A stretch of DNA of 64,000 bases, taken from NCBI RefSeq assembly GCF_001904745.1, contig NZ_MRCD01000043.1, positions 1 through 64,000 of the forward strand, in the 5' to 3' direction. This document shows, piece by piece, positions 8,994 to 16,290 of the stretch. A program made the position numbers and the translations under genes. Every line of letters starts with the position of its first letter. The stretch's first letter is position 1. A model generated the notes under the pieces. The model worked only from the letters and a program-made list of their open reading frames with translations, did no database searches and had not been told where the DNA came from. Source of the stretch: Calothrix sp. HK-06 (GTDB lineage: Bacteria > Cyanobacteriota > Cyanobacteriia > Cyanobacteriales > Nostocaceae).

Positions 8994-10292
8994 TTGGAAG
9001 TACTTCTACGCTTGGATACCAAGATACGTAATTACATGCTGATTTTGTTCGCAGCAGGTTTACTATTTTGGTCGAGTATTGGAGCGTTGTTATCAACGTT
9101 ACCGCTTTATATTGAGGATTTAGGCGGTTCTAAACAGCAAGTTGGCATTGTCATGGGCAGCTTTGCTATTGGGTTGTTAATTTTTCGTCCTCAGTTAGGA
9201 GAACTAGCAGACCGACGTAACCGTAAAATTGTTTTAATTATTGGTGCCTTGGTTGCAGGTATTGCACCATTGGGTTATCAAGTATTTACATCAATACCTG
9301 GACTTATTGCACTACGCGCGTTTCATGGAATTAGTATTGCAGCTTTTACTACAGCATACGCAGCACTAGTTTCCGATATAGCTCCGGCAGAAAATCGCGG
9401 TGAAGTTTTGGGCTACATGACTTTGACTGGGGCAACTGGTTTAGCACTTGGCCCAGCAATTGGTACCTATATTCAAGAAAATGCGAGTTACACATTATTA
9501 TTTAATACTACTGCTATTTTAGGTTTACTCTCGCTTTTATTTGTACTGCCAATTGAAAGCTTTCCTGTATCCCAAGATGTGAGTGAAGATAATCGCGCCG
9601 ACAGTATTTGGCAAATTTACAAAAGTCCGAGGGTGCGGGTTCCAGCACTAACTATGTTATTAATTGGGTTAGCAGTAGGTACGTTAAATACTTTTATTCC
9701 ATTATTTATTAAATCTATACATGTTGACTTCGATTGCGGTTTGTTTTATACAATCGCTGCGGTGTCAAGTTTAGTTTCGCGATTTTTTACTGGCAGTGGT
9801 AGTGACCGAATTGGTAGGGGTGTATTTGTAACTCTTGGTTTAATTGCTTATACGCTTTCGATGTTACTACTATGGCAAGCAAACAACGATTTGTCATTTC
9901 TTATGTCGGCAATACTTGAAGGCGCCGGGGGTGGCACATTCCTTTCGACAATGGATGTAGTTATAGCCGACCGCTCATTACCCCAAGAGCGCGGACGAAT
10001 TTTTGCTCTATGTGTAGTGGGGTTTGACTTGGGTATTGCAATTGCTGGCCCGCTTGGAGGTTCGATTGCCGAACAAGTCGGTTATCATAATATGTTTGGT
10101 ATTGCAGGCGCCTTAACTTTCTCAGGAGTTATAATTTTCTTGGCTTTATCAAACAAAACTCTTATCAACTCATTGCAGTTTGCTATTGGACGTGGTGTTG
10201 ATGACTTTGCGTATAGTACAGTTGTAATTCCGGTGCCGGATTTTGACGATAGCGAAAATTATCCCGCACTATCTGGTATTACTGCTGAGTAG
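8994..10292 (+). CDS. Major facilitator superfamily transporter
   Basis: This 432-aa protein has about 12 hydrophobic helices over nearly its whole length. The MFS loop 2-3 motif is seen as GELADRRNRKI (about residues 69-79). A second copy of the type GSGSDRIGRG follows in the second half. It resembles drug/sugar efflux permeases; the substrate is unknown. The TTG start at 8994 is preceded by TAGGA at 8-9 nt, while the first internal ATG (9036) lacks a ribosome-binding site. The gene is convergent with the restriction endonuclease gene and separated from it by a large inverted repeat. Confidence 0.9.
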   Translation: MEVLLRLDTKIRNYMLILFAAGLLFWSSIGALLSTLPLYIEDLGGSKQQVGIVMGSFAIGLLIFRPQLGELADRRNRKIVLIIGALVAGIAPLGYQVFTSIPGLIALRAFHGISIAAFTTAYAALVSDIAPAENRGEVLGYMTLTGATGLALGPAIGTYIQENASYTLLFNTTAILGLLSLLFVLPIESFPVSQDVSEDNRADSIWQIYKSPRVRVPALTMLLIGLAVGTLNTFIPLFIKSIHVDFDCGLFYTIAAVSSLVSRFFTGSGSDRIGRGVFVTLGLIAYTLSMLLLWQANNDLSFLMSAILEGAGGGTFLSTMDVVIADRSLPQERGRIFALCVVGFDLGIAIAGPLGGSIAEQVGYHNMFGIAGALTFSGVIIFLALSNKTLINSLQFAIGRGVDDFAYSTVVIPVPDFDDSENYPALSGITAE

Positions 10293-10305
10293 TTGTTAAA
10301 GAAAA

Positions 10306-10410
10306 TTAGCAACGGATGATAAACGTATGAAACGGATAGTTGATTTTAAAGAATTAGACTTGTTTTGTAACGAGTAACTCATCCGTTACATCCGTTCAAT
10401 CCGTTGCTAA
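10306..10410. terminator. Long inverted repeat between convergent genes
   Basis: TTAGCAACGGAT (10306-10317) and ATCCGTTGCTAA (10399-10410) are perfect 12-bp arms. Extra copies of ACGGAT/ATCCGT lie between them. The right arm overlaps the stop codon of the endonuclease gene. It could stop transcription from both sides, or it may be a repeat element. Confidence 0.5.
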
Positions 10411-11333
10411 AGCTGCTGTTTAATAATTTCAGCGAGTAGCCCACTAGAAGCCATATTCAAATTTAATGTATAGTCAATATAATTAAAAGTTTCTTCCAAA
10501 GGTTTTAAAGTACTCTTCCAACCCAAACCATCAGTAATCCAAATAAATTTGTGATTTTGCGCCGTTAAAAAATCATACAAACCCTTATACTCACCTGCGG
10601 TGGCTTTCAACTTAGAACCACCTCCACCATAAAAATTGACTTCAATTAAATAAATTAACTCTTGATTATTAATTGCAAAATCAAATCTTCTGCTTGATTT
10701 ATCTACTTCAACGATAATATCCCATTCAATCAAAATCTTCTCAGCAGTAGCTTGTTTAATATATGTAAAATTACTCGCGTTACAAATAGACTTTACTAAC
10801 TCTTCAACGATAATTTCCATCGTATCTCCAGCACGATTTTTTCTCCCGTTACTATCTAGTCCCACCTCTATTCCTAATACATAATCTGGAATACTCTTAA
10901 TAGTACGGTTTTCAAATAGTTCCAGCACACCAGTTTGTCTGACAAATTCTACTGCTGCATCAATATTTTCTGGAAATAAAAGACTTTGACTGCTAAAATT
11001 AAACCCTTTATATTGAAAATGTCCTTCTGTAAAGCTAGTTATAATTCTAAAATTTTTTGCTCGACAAGCTATTAAAATTGGAATTGCGCTGTAAATGCCT
11101 GGATAAGTTTGTAATAATTCTCTAAATTCTTGCTCTATATTACTTTTTCCAATTAAATAATTTAAAGTATTCAAATGTATTTCGACGCTTTTAAAATTTG
11201 ATAGGACTTTTTGCCAATTGACAAAATAGTCCCATATTGTGATAGAGTCAGTCAAAGTATTTTTCAAATGCTTAAATACATCTTTGGTAGCAGCACTTCC
11301 CAAAAAATCATGAAATACCTGACTATTTTTCAT
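10407..11333 (-). CDS. DpnII-family type II restriction endonuclease
   Basis: This 308-aa protein matches the DpnII/MboI-type endonuclease family, which cleaves unmethylated GATC. The C-terminal part has the family core. WDIIVEVDKSSRRFDFAI is followed by LIYLIEVNFYGGGGSKLKAT, which supplies the D...ExN/K catalytic region, and then AGEYKGLYDFL and FIWITDGLGWKST. The N-terminal half is helical. It lies 102 bp downstream of a Dam-type methylase on the same strand, making a complete restriction-modification pair. GATC specificity is inferred from family and from the strong GATC depletion in this window. Neither gene contains a GATC. Confidence 0.9.
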   Translation of the reverse strand: MKNSQVFHDFLGSAATKDVFKHLKNTLTDSITIWDYFVNWQKVLSNFKSVEIHLNTLNYLIGKSNIEQEFRELLQTYPGIYSAIPILIACRAKNFRIITSFTEGHFQYKGFNFSSQSLLFPENIDAAVEFVRQTGVLELFENRTIKSIPDYVLGIEVGLDSNGRKNRAGDTMEIIVEELVKSICNASNFTYIKQATAEKILIEWDIIVEVDKSSRRFDFAINNQELIYLIEVNFYGGGGSKLKATAGEYKGLYDFLTAQNHKFIWITDGLGWKSTLKPLEETFNYIDYTLNLNMASSGLLAEIIKQQL

Positions 11334-11355
11334 ACTTTGCTTGTTTATTATAGAT

Positions 11356-11435
11356 AAGGTGCGTGACGCTAAATAAGGTGCGTGACGCTATTAGACTATA
11401 ATTTGATTACGTTACTTGTCGTAGCGTCACGCACC
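11356..11435. repeat. Direct and inverted GGTGCGTGACGC repeats
   Basis: AAGGTGCGTGACGCTA occurs twice in direct orientation (11356-11371 and 11375-11390). It occurs once inverted as TAGCGTCACGCACC (11422-11435), ending next to the methylase stop codon. The arrangement can form alternative hairpins in the methylase-endonuclease mRNA. It resembles dispersed GTGCGT-type intergenic repeats of cyanobacteria. Confidence 0.75.
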
Positions 11436-12479
11436 CTACTCATAATTCATAATTAAGAGTTCGTTAATTTGACCGCGTTTGGATGCGTTACAGTTAATTT
11501 TACGCGCAGCTTTTACTCGCTCAATTCTATAGGCATTATAAGCATCTTCAAAGAAGTTATCGTTAATATTTTCGTTTTTAGGGTCTGAATTACTTAATAA
11601 GAGCTTGGCGCCGAAACCATCCAACTCAGCGAAAAAATCCCTCAACCTTAACTGCTCACTATCATGCCATATATTTTGAGAATAACCAGTAAAATTAGCA
11701 GTACTGCTTATAGGTCGGTAAGGAGGGTCAAAATAGACAAAAGTCTTATCATCAACATAATCTTTGCACTTTGTAAAATCTCCTAACTCAATACAAGTTT
11801 TTTGCAGCACTAAAGAAATTGCCTTCAAATTATCTACATTACAAATTAAAGGCTTCTTATATTTGCCACAAGGAACATTGAACTCACCTCTAGAATTAAC
11901 TCTAAACAAGCCATTAAAACAAGTACGGTTCAAAAAAATAATCTGAGCCGCACGCTCTACCCAATTACTACTAAATACATTAAAATCAATACTTCTTCGC
12001 TTTGAATTAAATAATTGCCGCACATAATAAAAATACTGGCTTTTTTCAATATCTGACATAGACCAATACTTAGATTGAATCTTTAATAAAGCATCAATCA
12101 ATGCATACACATCAAGTTTAATAGTTTTATAAGCAAGTATCAATTCAGGATTAACATCATAAATAAAAAACTCATCAATGCTCGACTGATAACCAGAAGA
12201 AGCAAGATAGAAAAACATTGCCCCTCCTCCCACAAACGGCTCAACATACCTTTTGATTGAACCATTTAATAAGCTTGGCGGCAAATATCTACTTATTTGT
12301 TCTAGAAGCTGACCCTTCCCTCCTGCCCATTTCAAAAATGGTTTTGCTGGAGCCTGGTTTGCTGTATAAACATTGTAATTAGAAGGCGCCTCAAATACAC
12401 CTCGCTTCGCCACACCTTTTTGCAAAGCTAAATGAGTTCCTACTTTCACATCATAGTTGCTACGTACTATATAAGCCAT
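11436..12479 (-). CDS. Dam-type DNA adenine-N6 methyltransferase (DpnM-like)
   Basis: This 347-aa enzyme transfers methyl from SAM to adenine N6 and should protect GATC from the adjacent DpnII-like nuclease. Alpha-group order is visible: KPFLKWAGGKGQLLEQI (about residues 47-63), the SAM-binding VEPFVGGGAMFFYL (about 87-100), the catalytic DPPY (in VYFDPPYRP), and SNSDP near the end. The first 45 residues before the methylase core are longer than in typical Dam proteins and may be a lineage-specific extension. The promoter contains a GATC and a LexA-box-like palindrome. Confidence 0.92.
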   Translation of the reverse strand: MAYIVRSNYDVKVGTHLALQKGVAKRGVFEAPSNYNVYTANQAPAKPFLKWAGGKGQLLEQISRYLPPSLLNGSIKRYVEPFVGGGAMFFYLASSGYQSSIDEFFIYDVNPELILAYKTIKLDVYALIDALLKIQSKYWSMSDIEKSQYFYYVRQLFNSKRRSIDFNVFSSNWVERAAQIIFLNRTCFNGLFRVNSRGEFNVPCGKYKKPLICNVDNLKAISLVLQKTCIELGDFTKCKDYVDDKTFVYFDPPYRPISSTANFTGYSQNIWHDSEQLRLRDFFAELDGFGAKLLLSNSDPKNENINDNFFEDAYNAYRIERVKAARKINCNASKRGQINELLIMNYE

Positions 12480-12487
12480 TAATTTAT

Positions 12488-12515
12488 GATCAATCTAGTT
12501 TAGTACTATAGTACT
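12488..12515 (-). promoter_or_regulatory. Methylase promoter region: GATC site plus LexA-box-like palindrome
   Basis: A GATC at 12488-12491 lies 9-12 nt before the methylase ATG, one of only 13 in the window. At 12502-12515 is AGTACTATAGTACT, a perfect 14-bp palindrome. As I recall it, the published cyanobacterial LexA consensus is RGTACNNNDGTWCB, which this matches at every position. Methylation and SOS control are inferences. Confidence 0.5.
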
Positions 12516-12675
12516 TTAAAAAATCGAAAAAAGAATACTTGTTCTACTTTACTCCAAAGAATAAAATTGCAAAACAAAACAGTGTAATATCTTACCCGTT
12601 TTTACCACTAGCCAGCGCAAATTCAGGCAATACAGATATCTTATTGTCAAAAAAATAACTGACTGTAATTAGTAG

Positions 12676-12703
12676 GTTGGGTGGAGCGTAAGCGTAACCC
12701 AAC
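12676..12703. repeat. GTTGGGT hairpin repeat
   Basis: GTTGGGT and ACCCAAC enclose GGAGCGTAAGCGTA. Related units occur at 45179-45251 (as a large inverted repeat) and as a single arm near 61573-61603. It is a dispersed cyanobacterial intergenic element, here located downstream of the first XRE gene. Confidence 0.7.
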
Positions 12704-12751
12704 ATAAAGCCCCAAATTACAACAAACAAATATTATCCGTAAGGCGCCGAC

Positions 12752-13114
12752 TCAACTAGCTTTAATCTCCGAACCCGACAACTCAATCGAAGAAGCAAAT
12801 CTATCCATAACAACACGACCAATAACCGCCACATCAGACAATGGCATCACCTTAATTTGCTTAACAATCTGATTCAAATCTGAGGAATTAGATTGCGGCT
12901 TAATCCCCAAATAATTTAAAAGCTCCTCGATTGTATAACCTGCTCTATCAGCAATATTCGCCAAGTTAAGAACATCGGGAATTGACTCGCCTTTTTCCCA
13001 CAACTGCACCGTTGTATAAGATACATCAAGTAATTTTGCAAACGCTCTTTGGCTCATGGAATCACGAGCCGTTTTTACTACTTCACCCAACTTCTTCCGC
13101 GCTTCTAAATCCAC
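12752..13114 (-). CDS. XRE-family transcriptional regulator (paralogue a)
   Basis: This 120-aa protein has a lambda-repressor-type helix-turn-helix at about residues 8-65 (SMSQRAFAKLLDVSYTTVQL, WEKGESIPD, AGYTIEELLNYL). A conserved tail follows (LNQIVKQIKVMPLSDVAVIG) and it ends in KAS. The start is GTG at 13114 within ACAGCAGTG, the same context as the two paralogues. It is nearest to paralogue c. It stands directly downstream of paralogue b on the same strand and has no divergent partner of its own, so it may be an orphaned copy of the cassette. Confidence 0.85.
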   Translation of the reverse strand: MDLEARKKLGEVVKTARDSMSQRAFAKLLDVSYTTVQLWEKGESIPDVLNLANIADRAGYTIEELLNYLGIKPQSNSSDLNQIVKQIKVMPLSDVAVIGRVVMDRFASSIELSGSEIKAS

Positions 13115-13232
13115 TGCTGTAATATTCTTCTAACCGTACTGACCACGATATTTTAGCCTGGAAAACCTAAGCATTAAACTTGTATGTCAATAATTCCGGT
13201 AATTGTAGAGTACACAGCGATTATTTATACCG

Positions 13233-13592
13233 CTAACTAGCTTTTGGCTCCTCCAAAGATTCAACAGCCGCAGCCAACCGACTGGCGCCTGCTTGAACAA
13301 TCTGAGCCACTTGAGACAGAGGCATATGATTGATTTGCCTCAAAATCAAACTCAAATCAGAAGCTTCTTGTACAGGTTTGCCTTCCAAACAGCCAAGCAA
13401 CTCTTCGAGTGTATAACCTGCTCTAGGTGCAATTTTTGCTAGATACTCTGTATCAGGCACATTCACGCCCTTTTCCCACAACTGTACAGCAGTCGCAGAA
13501 ACACCCAAAAGTTTGCCAAAGGCTCTTTGACTCATAGAACCACGAGCTTGCTTAATGATTTCAATCAGTTTTTCCTTGCTTTCGATATTCAC
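13233..13592 (-). CDS. XRE-family transcriptional regulator (paralogue b)
   Basis: This 119-aa paralogue has the helix-turn-helix GSMSQRAFGKLLGVSATAVQ followed by LWEKGVNVPDTEYLAKIAPR (about residues 17-56). The shared tail is LILRQINHMPLSQVAQIV and the C terminus is KAS. It starts at GTG 13592 in the context ACAGCAGTG. It is divergent from the unknown gene at 13772 across a 179-bp promoter region with strong two-fold symmetry. This fits a regulator controlling itself and its neighbour. It is the most diverged of the three copies. Confidence 0.85.
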   Translation of the reverse strand: MNIESKEKLIEIIKQARGSMSQRAFGKLLGVSATAVQLWEKGVNVPDTEYLAKIAPRAGYTLEELLGCLEGKPVQEASDLSLILRQINHMPLSQVAQIVQAGASRLAAAVESLEEPKAS

Positions 13593-13660
13593 TGCTGTGG
13601 TTACTAGGAGAGCATTTACAAATTTAGTTTAGTAATCAATTACAAAAAGTTTCGTTGTAT

Positions 13661-13708
13661 ATTGACAACTTTCCTTGGAAGATGTATCTTACAATTTAGG
13701 TTGTCAAT
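13661..13708. promoter_or_regulatory. Symmetric divergent promoter/operator of cassette 1
   Basis: ATTGACAAC (13661-13669) and GTTGTCAAT (13700-13708) form perfect outer arms, and AAGAT/ATCTT (13679-13690) form inner arms. Both share one centre at 13684.5. On the plus strand this gives TTGACA-17 nt-TATCTT. On the minus strand it gives TTGACA-17 nt-CATCTT. So two face-to-face promoters overlap. The dyad is also a candidate operator for the adjacent XRE protein. Confidence 0.6.
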
Positions 13709-13771
13709 GTATAACTACTAATGTAGTTTTCTGCTGGATATTATCTGGATATTATATAGATGGGGTGCATC

Positions 13772-14239
13772 ATGCGTAAGCGAGTAAGGCAAAGTTACTA
13801 TAAGGCTCCAAACAAAAAGGTTCACAGCTTAATCGCCGCTAACAAAATTACACCACATGTTTGGCGGCTGAGCGAAGCCAATTTAATCGAATCGCTCAAA
13901 GCTCAAGGTTATAACGTAAAGAAAATCAAGAAAATCTCTTACCTAAAGCACCAAGTAAGCATTTCGTACTGGGACACAAAAGGTGGAGTTTGCAGTGGGT
14001 TTTTCAGCTATCGAATTTTTGCACGCTGGCAACAGGCCGTTGAAAGATTAGTTTACAACTGTGGAAGTGTAAGGCAGTTACAACAATTGAGTGAATTGAT
14101 TGAGTATGAATATACTCATTACCCTTATCCCTTTGAAATACAAGAAGCAATCAATAACACAATAGAGACTTGCAACTCTGAGCTAACTGCGCTTGAAAGT
14201 TACAGAAAAACTGTCCAACGTGAAGTTGCTTGTGTTTGA
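13772..14239 (+). CDS. Unknown 155-aa protein, cassette partner 1
   Basis: I do not recognise this family. The paralogue at 15114 is colinear: a basic N terminus, then LIAANKITPHVWRL (about residues 22-35), then KKIKKISYLKHQVSISYW, the core GVCSGFFSYRIFARWQQAVE, and YEYTHYPYPFEIQEAINNTI near the end. There is no signal peptide or membrane helix. The ATG at 13772 was chosen over the one four codons upstream because both copies share GGTGCATCATG there. Divergence from an XRE gene in both copies suggests that the pair is a functional unit. Function is unknown. Confidence 0.8.
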   Translation: MRKRVRQSYYKAPNKKVHSLIAANKITPHVWRLSEANLIESLKAQGYNVKKIKKISYLKHQVSISYWDTKGGVCSGFFSYRIFARWQQAVERLVYNCGSVRQLQQLSELIEYEYTHYPYPFEIQEAINNTIETCNSELTALESYRKTVQREVACV

Positions 14240-14282
14240 TGAAAACGCAATGTATATGTTTATGTTTTAATACAAAATAAAA

Positions 14283-14485
14283 ATGCTAAAAACATTCTGG
14301 GCTACTGTTCGACAAGGAAAAATAGAATTATTGGAATCAGCAGAACTTCCCGAAGGGGCAAAAGTGTTAGTAACAGTTTACCTAATGATGAAACTGATTT
14401 CTGGCGCCAAACTAGCCAAGTCTCACTTGATACAGTATGGGATAGCATTGAGGATGATGTGTATGCCCAGCTACTCGATAAATAG
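14283..14485 (+). pseudogene. Frameshifted small antitoxin-like gene
   Basis: The first frame gives MLKTFWATVRQGKIELLESA then LPEGAKVLVTVY, which resembles the N terminus of short cyanobacterial AbrB/AF2212-like (DUF104-type) antitoxins. At about 14377-14381 the likeness continues in the next frame as PNDETDFWRQTSQVSLDTVW and ends DDVYAQLLDK before TAG at 14483-14485. A single missing T in the TTT run (14377-14379) explains the shift. The unshifted frame runs on to 14615 into the antisense of the next gene and is not plausible. No toxin gene follows. Confidence 0.6.
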
Positions 14486-14528
14486 CATTATCTGGTTTAT
14501 CACTCCAAAATTTGAGAAACCTTATACG

Positions 14529-14891
14529 CTAACTAGCCTTTACTTCTTGACCCAAAGTTTGAGCCGCATCTGCAAATCTTTCAGCAGTAGCTTTGGCAAT
14601 TACCGCTACCTCTGATAAAGGCATTACTTTTATTTGTTTAATTATTTGGTTGACATCAGAAGTCTCAGATTGCGGTTTAACACCAAGATAGTTCAAAAGT
14701 TCTTCAATTGTGTAACCTGCTCTATCAGCAATGTTGGCTAAATTCTCAATATCTGGTACTGATTCCCCTTTTTCCCACGCCTGCACCGTAGTATACGAAA
14801 CACCCAAAAGCGTTGCAAAAGCCCGTTGGCTCATAGTATCACGAGCCTTTTTTGCTATTTCACCAAGTTTCTTTCTAGCTTCTGGATTCAC
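14529..14891 (-). CDS. XRE-family transcriptional regulator (paralogue c)
   Basis: This 120-aa protein is very close to paralogue a: TMSQRAFATLLGVSYTTVQA, WEKGESVPD, AGYTIEELLNYLGVKPQ and a tail ending EVKAS. The start is placed at GTG 14891 (context AAAGCAGTG), aligning exactly with the paralogues. A longer frame to the ATG at 14981 would add 30 unrelated residues and run through the TTGACA/TGTCAA promoter region. It is divergent from the unknown gene at 15114, repeating the arrangement of cassette 1. Confidence 0.85.
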   Translation of the reverse strand: MNPEARKKLGEIAKKARDTMSQRAFATLLGVSYTTVQAWEKGESVPDIENLANIADRAGYTIEELLNYLGVKPQSETSDVNQIIKQIKVMPLSEVAVIAKATAERFADAAQTLGQEVKAS

Positions 14892-14958
14892 TGCTTTAGG
14901 TTTGTTGCAAGCGCAATAATTAAGTTCTAGCGTTTTTTTACAGATTGTAAATTTTTTC

Positions 14959-15004
14959 TTGACAAAGGTAGCTAAAATCAATATTGTTAGTTTAAACCTG
15001 TCAA
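14959..15004. promoter_or_regulatory. Divergent promoter/operator of cassette 2
   Basis: TTGACA at 14959-14964 and TGTCAA at 14999-15004 span 46 bp, exactly as in cassette 1 (13662-13707). TATTGT follows the plus-strand TTGACA after 17 nt. The central CAATATTG (14979-14986) is palindromic but 1 bp off the arm centre. Conservation of geometry without much conservation of the intervening bases points to a functional constraint. Confidence 0.55.
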
Positions 15005-15113
15005 TGACTGCCTGTAGCCTGCTAAAGATGAAAATTTAATAGACAAACTTATTCTAGCCTGGAAAATCTTCTTTATTGAAGCCCTGCGGTCAATTTAAAT
15101 TGGATGGTGCATC

Positions 15114-15572
15114 ATGACTCGCAATCTACGCAACCGAAAGTGCCGCTCACGTCGAAGCCTAATCTCGGCAAACAAAATTACGCCTCGTCTATGGCGCCTG
15201 CGTGAAGCTGAAATAATAGAAGCGCTCAACGCGCAAGGCTACGATGCTCTTAAAATCAAGAAAATTTCTTACCTCAACCACCAAATATCTATTTCGTATT
15301 GGGATAACAATGGCGGAGTGTGTAGTGGGTTTTTTAGCTATCGAATATTCGCACGCTGGCAATATGCCGTGCAAAAGCTAGTTTACAACTGTGGAAGTAC
15401 AACAGAGTTAAAGCGTTTGAGTTTGCTAATTAAGTACGAATATAATCACTATCCCTATCCTCTGGAAATACAAGAAGCTATCGATAATACAATCGATACT
15501 TGTACTTTTGAGTTAACCGCCATTGAAAGTGACAAACAAACCGTTCAGTATGAGGTTGTTGGTGTTGCTTAA
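15114..15572 (+). CDS. Unknown 152-aa protein, cassette partner 2
   Basis: This is a paralogue of the protein at 13772. Shared blocks are RSLISANKITPRLWRL near the N terminus, IKKISYLNHQISISYW, GVCSGFFSYRIFARWQYAVQ and YNHYPYPLEIQEAIDNTI. The N-terminal 20 residues are very basic (MTRNLRNRKCRSRRS), which would suit nucleic-acid or acidic-surface contact. The start ATG lies in the shared context GGTGCATCATG. It is divergent from XRE paralogue c. No named domain is recognised and the function is unknown. Confidence 0.8.
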   Translation: MTRNLRNRKCRSRRSLISANKITPRLWRLREAEIIEALNAQGYDALKIKKISYLNHQISISYWDNNGGVCSGFFSYRIFARWQYAVQKLVYNCGSTTELKRLSLLIKYEYNHYPYPLEIQEAIDNTIDTCTFELTAIESDKQTVQYEVVGVA

Positions 15573-15733
15573 ACTTTTAGTAATCAAATGAGATGAAGGC
15601 GCCTGTGTGTTTTCGTTGCAGCGCACGTATCCTTACACCAAACAAGTCATAATCTCCATTGACTCTTGAAAGGCAGTACGTAAAATAATACGTATAAGCA
15701 AGATTGTGGCTCAAACTATGGTAAGAGGGAGCG

Positions 15734-16189
15734 ATGAACAGTATTTACTCAGATGAATTAATAACAGCTACGGAGCTAAATCGTCAACCCGGACGTGTTT
15801 TAGATAAAGCATTAGAGCATCCTGTAACAATTACCCGTAATGACCAGTCTTTCGCTTTACTACGGCGTGAAAATGTAACTTTATTTGTGAAAGCTGCCCA
15901 ACGTAGTAAAGAAATTGTTGAGCTTCTTAGTACTGCTTTCCGTTTATTGCTGAAGCAAAAAATAGGAACCGAGCATCCTTATGGTTGGCTGAGAGTATTT
16001 GATTCAGATGAACTCACTGAATTTATCGATGAGGTGACAGAGGCGTATCGTTTGGTTGATTTATACGAAAAAGCTTGGGATGAGTTAGATGCAATTATCC
16101 ATGAATGGCATGAAAGCGCTTTAGCAATATTTAATCCAGAACTTGAAACTGCTTTTAGTCAAACAAGTGATGAAGCTGCTCTGAAATAA
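15734..16189 (+). CDS. Phd/YefM antitoxin-like protein with long C-terminal extension
   Basis: This is a 151-aa protein. The first 50 residues (SDELITATELNRQPGRVLDK, ITRNDQSFALLRRE) match the Phd/YefM DNA-binding fold of type II antitoxins, including the 'A-extL...G.vl..a....v.ItR.....all' pattern. The remaining 100 residues are acidic and helical, and longer than in usual antitoxins. A strong AGAGGGAG ribosome site precedes the ATG. No RelE- or Doc-like toxin follows; the next gene is a 109-aa unknown 101 bp downstream. Confidence 0.75.
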   Translation: MNSIYSDELITATELNRQPGRVLDKALEHPVTITRNDQSFALLRRENVTLFVKAAQRSKEIVELLSTAFRLLLKQKIGTEHPYGWLRVFDSDELTEFIDEVTEAYRLVDLYEKAWDELDAIIHEWHESALAIFNPELETAFSQTSDEAALK

Positions 16190-16290
16190 TATTGTCTCAA
16201 CCTCAAAGTCAAAACGTCGCTTCAGTATTTGATATGTCATAGTCCAATTTTGCTATACTAAGAAAATTAACTTAAATTAATTACAATAAT

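Noticed and set aside
14283-14615. 110-codon frame as one gene
   Set aside because: After codon 33 the likeness to antitoxins continues in another frame, and the remainder is antisense to the end of the XRE gene.
12752-15572. CRISPR or phage repressor region
   Set aside because: Three XRE genes could suggest a prophage, but no integrase, terminase, capsid or att-like repeats were seen, and there are no regularly spaced direct repeats.
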